A stretch of 64,000 nt of DNA, taken from positions 28,742,578 to 28,806,577 of the forward strand of contig CM064632.1 in the NCBI GenBank assembly GCA_032717465.1, written 5' to 3'. The notes under the pieces are model-generated. The model was not told the DNA's origin and did not search any database. It was given only the letters and a program-made list of their open reading frames with translations. This DNA is from Coenobita brevimanus. Lineage: Eukaryota > Arthropoda > Malacostraca > Decapoda > Coenobitidae. The position numbers and the translations under genes were made by a program. Numbering within the stretch: position 1 is the first letter of the stretch; every line of letters begins with the position of its first letter. Below are positions 20,820 to 29,150 of the stretch, in pieces.

Positions 20820-23568
20820 CGGAATTAGAGTGTTAATGCACGTAGTCTATGCGACAAGTTTGAGGGTTTAGAATCTCTTATTTACCTAGAAAAGTGTGAC
20901 ATTGTTGGCATCACAGAGTCCTGGACTAACACATCTGACCGTGACTTTCTAGCAGAATACTCATTAACAGGGTACAATATTTTCAGCTGTGAATGACCAC
21001 ATTGAGCTGGTGGCGGGGTTTTACTATATGTGAAAACTAGTCTCCAGCCCTTTGTGCTATCCAAACCCAGTATTACCAACATAGATGCCAGTTACGTTCA
21101 ACTGAGTATTAATTCGCACAAAATAATTATATGTCTCGTGTATCGTCCTCCAGCACAGTCAACTGAGACAGATGAAAAACTTTATAATCAAATTGCGTAA
21201 TTTTTGGGGACTAATCTACTGATAACAAAGTGGGGTGAACCACTAACGGCACACACTCAGGACAAGAGCTTTATATGAATCTTCAAGAAAGCGCCCTTTC
21301 CCAACACGTAGAATACCCAATGAGAGGAAACCTAGACATCATCTTAACTACAAATGGTAACCTAGTCAACATCGTTGAAATAGGACCTGAGTTTAGTTTC
21401 AGTGATCATCGAAGTATACAATTTAATATTACTACTGAAAAAGTTAAAAAAACAGTGAGCAAAGAAGAGGTCCCGGACCATCGCGGAGTAGATTTCACCA
21501 GGCTTAGAGCGCTACTTGCAAATACAGACTGGAATGAAATGTCTGAAACTTATAACATAAACCAAGCATGGGAAATATTCACCAAAAAATTTAATGAAGC
21601 AGTAAAGTCATGTGTGCCACTATGTAACAGGCATCCAACTGGTAATAGTAAACCAAATTGGTGGTCCACTGAAATTAAAAGTAAATTAATATCCGAAAAA
21701 CAGGCATACCATAAACATAAAACTACACAAAATAATGATGATAAATTACAGTACGAAAATGTACACCACATATCGAAAAGACTTATTAAGCAAAGCAAAA
21801 GAGCACTGGAGATCCACATTGCAAATACATGCAAATCAAATCCTAAAAAGTTTTGTGGTTACATTAGAAAGAAAAAGATTATGACTACATCAATAGGCCC
21901 TCTACAGAGAAACAAACAATGGCAAACAAACAGAAAATGAGGTTGAAATGGCAAACATTCTTAACAATTACTTTGTGTCTGTTTTTACAGTAGAAAACAC
22001 AACCAGAAACCTACTGTTACCCACAATCCAAGCAAACAGCACAGTCCTTAGTAACTATGCTATCCATAATAGCGATATCCTTTCAGTCATAAATAGTACA
22101 AACGTAAACAAAACCCCTGGCCCTGATAAAATATCACCGAGAATTCTCAAAGAAGCAAAAAATGAGTAATTGCTGCCACTGTCTGTCATATTCAATAAAT
22201 TGTTAAGTATTGGGAAAGTTCCATGCGAATGGAAACTTTGCAAATGTAACACCAGTTTTCAAAAAAGGAAATAAGTCACACCCAGGAAATTACAGACCAA
22301 TCAGCTTAACATCAAGTGTTCATGTTAATGGAAAAAAATAATAACATATAAAATTAGTTAATTATCTAGAAGATAATACTGTATAATTAAAGACTCGCAG
22401 CATGGATTTTGACATTGTCGTTCATGCTTAACTAACTTACTGGACTTCTTCCATGATGACTCAAGAGCAGTAGATATAATTTGCCTTGACTTTCAGAAAG
22501 CATTTGACACTGTCTCTGACAAACATCTTATGAGCAAAATAGAAGCACATGGAATAAAAGAAAATACACAGAAATGGTTACAAGAGTGGCTTTCAGACCG
22601 AAAACACCGAGTTATGATAAACGGAAAGGAATCCAAATGGCATAATGTGATTAGCGGCATTCCCCAAGGCTCAGTACTTGGACCGATACTTTTCATTATC
22701 TATATAAATGATATTGATGAGGGTCTAAATTGTAAAGTATCCAAATTTGCAGGTGTTACTAAAATAACCAGTAAAGTAACTTTAAAATCACAGTGACAGC
22801 AGTTACAAAATGACCTTAATACTTTAGCAAGCTGGGCAGAAAAATGGCAAATGAAATTCAACACAGAAAATTGTAAAGTACTTCATATTGGAAGTAACAG
22901 CGTCCATGCAAATTACAATATGAACAATATCCAGTTATCAAGTACAGACAGTGAAAAGGATCTCGGTGTGATAATCAAATGACCTAAAACTGAGTAAGCA
23001 GTGCACTGAGGCGATTAAAATTGCAGACAAGCTGGTGGGTTTTATTGGAAGAACTTTCGAGTTTAAATCGGAAAAAGTCATACTTGCCTTGTACAGCTCG
23101 TTAGTGTGCCCCCATCTTGAGTTTTGTGTGTGATTCTGGTCTCCATACTACAGGAAGGACATTGAAAAACTAGAGAAAATACAGCGAAGAATCACAAAAA
23201 TTGTACCATGACTTAGAAACAAACCGTATGAGGAACGCCTTGAAGAACTTAAATTATTTAGCCTAACGAAGCGCAGGTTAAGAAGTGACCTTATTGAAGT
23301 TTTTAGAATCGTGAAGGGATATGACAACTTAGACATGAATAAATATTTTGATATAGACTGGTCGAGTCAAACCAGAAGTAATGGCTGCAAAATTATGGGA
23401 AAGCGTTTCCAATCCCATGAAGCAAAATACTTCTTCAACAGAGTTGTAAATATCTGGAACAGATTACCCTCAGATATCGTGAACAGTATCTTAGTTAAGA
23501 CATTCAAAAACAAAATAGAAAAGTATTTGCACGAGAATCATCAGCTGACTCTTTTTCTGTCTGAATAA
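20820..23568 (+). pseudogene. CR1-like ORF2: endonuclease-reverse transcriptase, dead
   Basis: The endonuclease part shows NARSLCDKFEGL, CDIVGITESWT, GGGVLLYVK, CLVYRPPAQS and later FSFSDHRSI. Reverse-transcriptase landmarks are NKTPGPDKISPRILKEA, GNYRPISLTS, ICLDFQKAFDTVSDKHL and IPQGSVLGPILFIIYINDI. The catalytic box expected as FADDTKI reads FAGVTKI at about 22745, removing both metal-binding aspartates. Many stops and frameshifts follow. The last 85 codons (23311-23568) are open and end with a typical LPSDIVNS...FKNKIEKYL tail. On the plus strand as part of the LINE starting at 19328. Confidence 0.85.
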
Positions 23569-24243
23569 CTTTCTTTTATAGCTACGGTACATGTAAGTTC
23601 ATGCCCCTTTTGTCTACAAGACACCTCGTAAACAATGTACCCGTACATAGTGTTGCGTCACGTTATTATACATTTTCAATTTATTCATTGGAAATATAGT
23701 AATACAAGCACAGATTAGGATATCCACAGATAGCCCTGAGTTAAAGGTCACTACTCTTACTTCCAACCTGTGATGGGCTGTGGATCACTGAGGGTCCTGT
23801 TAGCCATGTGACCACCATTGGGATTTTTTTTAATGTACCAGGGGTCATTGCTTCAGGAGGAAACTTGTGTACTTGTCCCACATGGGAGAGTTCCTTGTCT
23901 CAGTGGAGTGAATGGAGCTAGGGCCTGATTGACTGCTGCCTACCTTAAAAGTGCCAGGGAAGGCTGCCGCACCACCCCTAAACATCCACACTGTGCACTG
24001 TGCAGTCCCTTTGTGTCTGTAAGACGCCCCGTAAGCTTAACGTACCCATACACACTGTCACGTCACGTAATTATTATCAGTTTACTCAATGCAAATAAGG
24101 TAATATAAACACAGATTAGGATCTGCACAGATAGCCCTGAGTTAACGATCACTACTCTTACTTTTGACCTGTGATGGGCTGTGGATCACCGAGGGTCTGT
24201 GTTAGCCAAGTGACCGCCATCAGGATTTTTTAAAAGTACCAGG

Positions 24244-24344
24244 TGAATGGAAGTGTGCCCTATTTGGATTGGGCAAGTTTGTGCTGTCTGGATATTGCTA
24301 CTTGCCTTTGGGTGGGAAAGGAGGTCCGGATGATGATGATGATG
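24244..24344 (+). mobile_element. short retroposon insert in array unit 2
   Basis: Flanked by ACCAGG direct repeats (24238-24243 and 24345-24350). Ends with GGGTGGGAAAGGAGGTCCGG and (ATG)n, a microsatellite 3' tail of SINE or LINE-end type. Units 1 and 4 have a single ACCAGG, the empty site. Confidence 0.8.
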
Positions 24345-24758
24345 ACCAGGGGTCACTGCTTCAGGAGGAAACTTGTGTACTTGTCCCACATTGGAGAGTT
24401 CCTTGTCTCAGTGGAGTGAATGGAGCTAGGGCCTGATTGACTGCTGCCTACATTAAAAGTGCTAGGCAAGGCTGCCACACCACCCATAAACATCCACACT
24501 GTGCACTGTGCAGTCCCCTCGTGTCTACAAGATGCCTCGTAAGCTTAACATACCCGTACATAGCATCACGTCACGTAATTATACATTTTTCAGTTTACTC
24601 AATGCAAATAAGGTAATATAAACACAGATTAGGATCTGCACAGATAGCCCTGAGTTAATGGTCACTACTTTTACTTTCGACCTGTGATGGGCTGTGGATC
24701 ACCGAGGGTCCCTGTTTGCCAAGTGACCGCCATCAGGATTTTTTTTTAATGTACCAGG

Positions 24759-24867
24759 TGAATGGAATTGTGCCATATTTGGATTGGGCAAGTTTGTGCT
24801 GTCTGGACATTGCTACTCCTCACCCTGCCTTTGGGTGGGAAAGGAGGTCCGGATGATGATGATGATG
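24759..24867 (+). mobile_element. same retroposon insert in array unit 3
   Basis: Same site and flanking ACCAGG repeats (24753-24758 and 24868-24873). Retains CTCACCCTGCC, of which 8 bp are missing in the unit-2 copy. Identity of insertion site shows that units 2 and 3 descend from one unit that already carried the insert. Confidence 0.8.
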
Positions 24868-25077
24868 ACCAGGGGTCACTGCTTCAGGAGGAAACTTGTG
24901 TACTTCTCCCACATAGGGTGTTCAATATCTCAGTGGAGTGAATAGAGCTAGGGCCTGATTGACTGCTGCCTACCTAAAAAGCACCAGGCAAGGCTGCTGC
25001 ACCACCCCTAAATATCCACTCTTTGCACTGTACATCCACACTGTGCACTGTGCAGTCCCCTTTTGTCTATAAGACAC

Positions 25078-26486
25078 TATCTATCTATCTATTGCCAGAC
25101 GCCTCAATCCCGTTTGGGGTGGCCACAAACAAATCGCCTCCAAGTCGCCCTGTCCCCCGCCATTTCACTGCCCTGCTCCCAACTCACACCCCCCTCTCTC
25201 ATATACCTCTCCACCCCATCCCTCCATCTCATCCTCGGTCTCCCCCTCCCTCTTCCACCCTCCACCTCACTCACATACACTCTCTTCGTCAATCTTTCAC
25301 CCTCCATCCTCTCCACATGGCCAAACCACCTCAGTGTGTTCCTCACAACGCTTCCTATCACATCCACATCCACACCACAACGCTCCTTTATATCCTCATT
25401 CGTCAGCCTGTCTCTCCACGTGACTCCACAGGCTCCTCTTAAATAACTCATTTCCACTGCTCTCACTCTTGACTTGTGTCCTTCCAACAATGTCCAAGCT
25501 TCACTTCCGTACGTTAGAGTTGGTATCACAATACTGTCATGTAGTAACTTTTTTACTTCCATGCTCACTTCCCTGTTTCTTATCACTGCTTTTAAGGAAC
25601 CAGCAACCTTTCTTCCCTGCTGTACCCTTTCAAGCACTTCATCCTCCAAACCTCCATCCTTACTCATCACACTACCCAAATACTTAAACGTACTCACATT
25701 TTCCAATTCCTCACCATCCAACCTCGCTGTACATTCACTGACTTCACCTCTCTCAAAGACCATCACTTTACTCTTCCCTACATTCACCTTTAGGTTCCGT
25801 TTCTTACACACTCTCTCAAACTCATCCACCAAGCCTTGCAGCTCCCCTTCGTCTTCACTCAACAACACAGTATCATCTGCAAACAACAGTACAGGGAGTT
25901 TCCAAACACTATCCTCTCTCACCAGGGCCACTCCAACATCCACTACCCTACCTTGTACCTCTTTTATTACCCCATCCATGTACAGATTGAACAACCATGG
26001 AGACATGACACATCCCTGTTTCAAACCAACTTTCACAGAGAAAAATTCACTTAGTTCACCATCCACACGCACTGCAGCCTTCGCACCATCGTACATACTC
26101 TTCACAGCATTCAACAACTTCCCATCTACTCCATATATTCTTAACACTTTCCACAATCCTTGTCTATCCACCCTGTCATATGCTTTCTCCAAATCCATGA
26201 AAGCCGCATACAACTTCTTTCCCTTCTCTAGAAACTTTTCCACTAAAGATCTAAGAATGAATATCTGATCTACACAACCTCTTCCCTTCCTAAAGCCTCC
26301 CTGTTCTTCTCCAACTAATTTCTCTGTTCTTTCTCTAACTCTGTCTATAAGTAACCTACCATACACTTTTCCTATTATACTAAGAAGACAAATGCCCCTA
26401 TGATTACCACACACTTCTTTTTCCCCTTTTCCTTTGTACAAGGGAATAATTATACCTGACTTCCAATCCTCCGGGCCTGATATATA
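25078..26486 (-). mobile_element. RTE-like LINE, 5'-truncated, recent
   Basis: Flanked by a perfect 10-bp target duplication TATAAGACAC (25068-25077 and 26487-26496). The element is 1.4 kb on the minus strand, lacks endonuclease and the RT start, and ends with a TGA, a 26-bp 3' UTR (GGCGTCTGGCAATAGATAGA...) and a (GATA)n tail. A very short 3' UTR with a microsatellite end is typical of RTE-clade LINEs, hence the clade call. At least four other 3' fragments of this family lie in the window. Confidence 0.85.
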
Positions 26487-26549
26487 TATAAGACACCCTG
26501 TCTTATATATTTTCCAATTTCCCCAATGCAAAGGAAGTAATATAGGCAC
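25104..26549 (-). CDS. LINE reverse transcriptase (intact frame, N-terminally truncated)
   Basis: A 481-codon open frame; real element sequence starts at about residue 25 (GPEDWKSGIIIPLYKGKG), because the first ~24 residues are read from flanking array DNA. Therefore the nominal start at 26549 is not the natural one. Conserved RT blocks are intact: FMDLEKAYDRVD (residues 117-128), GLKQGCVMSPWLFNLY (175-190), LLFADDTVLL with FADD at 223-226, and FKYLGSVMSKDGG (288-300). The C-terminus has RWFGHVERM and a basic GRGRPRMRW segment, ending CGHPKRD. No stop or frameshift in ~457 element codons suggests a young insertion. It cannot retrotranspose alone since endonuclease and the RT N-terminus are missing. 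Confidence 0.85.
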   Translation of the reverse strand: MPILLPLHWGNWKIYKTGCLIYISGPEDWKSGIIIPLYKGKGEKEVCGNHRGICLLSIIGKVYGRLLIDRVRERTEKLVGEEQGGFRKGRGCVDQIFILRSLVEKFLEKGKKLYAAFMDLEKAYDRVDRQGLWKVLRIYGVDGKLLNAVKSMYDGAKAAVRVDGELSEFFSVKVGLKQGCVMSPWLFNLYMDGVIKEVQGRVVDVGVALVREDSVWKLPVLLFADDTVLLSEDEGELQGLVDEFERVCKKRNLKVNVGKSKVMVFERGEVSECTARLDGEELENVSTFKYLGSVMSKDGGLEDEVLERVQQGRKVAGSLKAVIRNREVSMEVKKLLHDSIVIPTLTYGSEAWTLLEGHKSRVRAVEMSYLRGACGVTWRDRLTNEDIKERCGVDVDVIGSVVRNTLRWFGHVERMEGERLTKRVYVSEVEGGRGRGRPRMRWRDGVERYMREGGVSWEQGSEMAGDRATWRRFVCGHPKRD

Positions 26550-26960
26550 AGATTAGGATCTGCACAGATAGCCCTGAGTTAACGGTCACTACTCTTACTT
26601 TCGACCTGTGATGGGCTGTGGATCACTGAGGGTCCTTGTTAGACAAGTGACCACCATCGGGATTATTTAAATATACCAGGGGTCACTGCTTCAGGAGGAG
26701 ACTTGTGTACTTGTCCCACTTGGGAGAGTTCCTTGTCTCAGTGGAGTGAACGGAGCTAGGGTCTGACTGACTGCTGCCTGCTTTAAAAGTGCCAGGCAAG
26801 GCTGCCACACCACCCCTAAACATCCACACTGTGCACTGTGTATTTTCCACGTTATGTCTACAGATGCCCCATTAACTCAACGTACCCGTTAATAATATCA
26901 TGCCTTAACTATTAGTTTATTTGATTATTTTCTCTTTCAGGTTACTCAAACGGGTAGCTT

Positions 26961-27359
26961 ATAGACAAAGTATTATAGAATGTGACTTTTCCTTTCCAAT
27001 ATTCCTGTGAAATTTCCTTGTCAGTTTTTCCATACTTCATGGTGCTTTTCTCACTTTTTCTTGGAGGGTTTGGTGGTGGGGGGAGCCTTCTTGCTTTACT
27101 ATCCTTATCCTTCAGCATGTAGAGTTAGATCATGTAGTCATAGTTTTCTCTGTAACAAGCAGCCTGGAAAGGACCATAAGGTCTGTTGCTGTTCGCTTTC
27201 CTATGTAATCCTTGTCGTCGTCGTGTTCTTGCCTGTTTCGTGAGGGAGATTTCGTACCCTTTGTCCTTCCTCTCAGATCTCCCCTCACCCCAACCTAACA
27301 TAAATCAGCGCATATACATACATTCATACAAGCATACTTACATATACATACATACATAC
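26961..27359. other. flank between array and LTR element
   Basis: No gene or repeat unit recognised, apart from CATA-rich DNA (27310-27359: ATACATACATAC) that supplied the LTR element's target site. Confidence 0.5.
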
Positions 27360-28128
27360 TATTACGGAACAGCGAAAGATAATGTACACTTTAAGTGAGA
27401 ATACTAAAAATCACTACTGTCCCGTAAAGTTCCAGGTTCAAAACAAAAGAGTTAGGTAAAATTACAAGTTAAAGTTTAATGCTCAAACTAACAACAAAAC
27501 ATTCAGGACTCATAAGGATAATGTAATGGCAAAAAAAAAAGGTTAAATATATTGTTAACTGCAATAGCCTCTATTAACACGAAATTAGCAAGAGTAAATT
27601 TACCTAAGTCAGCCCTGATAAAATGAAAATACACTGGGTAATGCTCAGTTAATGCAAGATAAATTATTACAGATACAAAATATTATTAACAATGGCTGAC
27701 AACATGAATTACAAAAACTCACTAGGCCTACCAATCAACACCTTACGCTACACAGTACAAGAAAAAATGCAACAACAGTTATACTCAAATTACACAGCTG
27801 CTAGATGGTTGGAGACTTCCTGAGCACTCACAACAATAACTGTACAGGGGAGGACAGAGATGTGAACAAAATGAGGAGCAGATCTAAGTGGCAATGATGC
27901 AGAGACTGAGCTCATTATATAGGGGCCGGCAGAGCTTGATACAACTTGTAAGAAGGACGTGCAAATGAAGCCATTGGGACAAAGAGTTGACAATCCCACT
28001 CTGAACAACAGAAAGGACGACTTACTCTACTATAACGGTAGAAGGGGGGAACTGAGGCAGAACACGCTCGTGATCAAACATGCAGCATACTGTGCGTTAA
28101 AATTACACAAAGGATGATGAAATCATAG
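27360..28128 (-). repeat. 3' LTR (left)
   Basis: Nearly identical to the right LTR: by eye about four substitutions and one A-run change, such as T27418 against C31999 and T27960 against C32540. The outer end reads TATTACGG instead of TGTTACGG, and the inner end lacks the terminal GGCTATGTAACA, replaced by AAAAAGAAATTTACAAAGG. No clear polypurine tract adjoins it, so the deletion or rearrangement reached the LTR edge. Confidence 0.85.
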
Positions 28129-28157
28129 AAAAAGAAATTTACAAAGGAAATTTCTTA

Positions 28158-29150
28158 TTACTCTAAAACAATCTGTCTAAAGTCTTGATAAGCAATCTGC
28201 AATAACATTTTCTTTCCTAGTGTTACAAAACATGTGATCTCCCTAGCACGTTCAGTCATAGGTACTTGCCAGTATCCCTTTAACAAATCAAACTTACTTA
28301 TGTACCTAGCCTTTCCGATCTTGTCTATGCAATCTTCCACACGAGGGAGAGGGTAAGTGTCTGTTTTAGTTATCTGATTAACACGTCTGAAGTCAATGCA
28401 AAGCCGCTGTGACCCACCTGGCTTAGGCACCAGAGTGACAGGAGAACTTCACTCGCTCTGACAGGGCTCAATCATCTTGTGGTTCAACAGGTAGCCAAGC
28501 TCCTTCTGGATGAGAGGAACTTTCACTGGGTTCACAAGGTAAAGAGGCAGTTTAATTGGCATTGCGTCTCCAACATCGACATCATGCATCAACACAGTAG
28601 TTCTTCCTGGAGTGGCACGGAACACTTGCGGGTACTCCTGCAGTAATGCCGAAAACTCCTGCCTTTCCTCGGGAGCTAGATGAGAAAGCTTAGTCTGGAG
28701 ATCATTCATGATATCAGGATTCTTCCCCAAACTATCACTCAGGCTCATACTGCATGGGAGAGCTTCACTTGCAGACTCGGGTGGAACAGCTACAGTGCAG
28801 ACTGGATTATTTTCGTCCCGCCTGTGATATAACTTTAGCATGTTGATGTGACATAGTTGCTTGTTCTTTCTACGATCTGGTGTGGCGATGACATAGTTGA
28901 CATCACTGAGTTTCTTCTCCACGAAATAAGGACCACTAAACTTGGCTTGAAGAGGTTGCCCATGAACTGGTAGCAGAATCAAAACCTGATCTCCTGGCTG
29001 AAAGTGGCGTAACCTGGACTTCTTATCATACCAAGTCTTCATATCCTGAGCAGCTCCTAAATTCTCTCTCGCCAGTTGTAAAGCAGTGGACAGCCGTTCT
29101 TTGAACTTCATCACATACTTTAGCAGGTTGACGTCATCTTCCTCCGACAG
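28158..29150 (-). pseudogene. integrase C-terminus and truncated reverse transcriptase
   Basis: Continues in phase with the polyprotein after the TGA at 29151. 29114-28990 and on encodes an integrase tail (QPGDQVLILLPVHG, QAKFSGPYFVEKKLSDVNY, TPDRRKNKQLCHINMLKLY). Then comes an RT leader (PGRTTVLMHDVDVGDA), a second in-frame TGA (28449-28451) where Trp is usual, and RT fingers/palm start (PKPGGSQRLCIDFRRVN, KFDLLKGYWQVP with the first catalytic Asp). Sequence jumps near 28225 to ENVIADCLSRL followed by TAG, the usual end of RNase H. The YxDD box and nearly all of RNase H are deleted, and the junction is out of frame. Confidence 0.85.

Larger units (their letters stand above)
19328..23600 (+). 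mobile_element. CR1-type LINE, near full length, degenerate
   Basis: In order: five 5' tandem monomers (19328-19656); an ORF1 with a CxxC zinc-binding start and an esterase-like segment (19798-20745); an endonuclease region (about 20820-21450); reverse transcriptase (about 22060-22990); and a C-terminal domain ending at 23568. This two-ORF layout with an SGNH-type esterase in ORF1 is known for CR1 elements. Several frameshifts, in-frame stops and loss of the catalytic FADD box make it inactive. Confidence 0.8.
23590..26960. repeat. tandem array of ~400-510-bp units after the CR1 stop codon
   Basis: The anchor CAGATTAGGAT occurs at 23711, 24112, 24625 and 26549. Units share GCCCTGAGTTAA, CTGTGATGGGCTGTGGATCA, CTTCAGGAGGAAACTTGTGT, GACTGCTGCCTAC and CATCCACACTGTGCACTGTG. 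The first unit follows the LINE stop within about 30 bp, so the unit is probably the LINE 3' UTR, amplified in tandem (inference). The fourth unit is interrupted by an RTE-like LINE (25078-26486), and a partial unit starts at about 26850. Confidence 0.9.
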
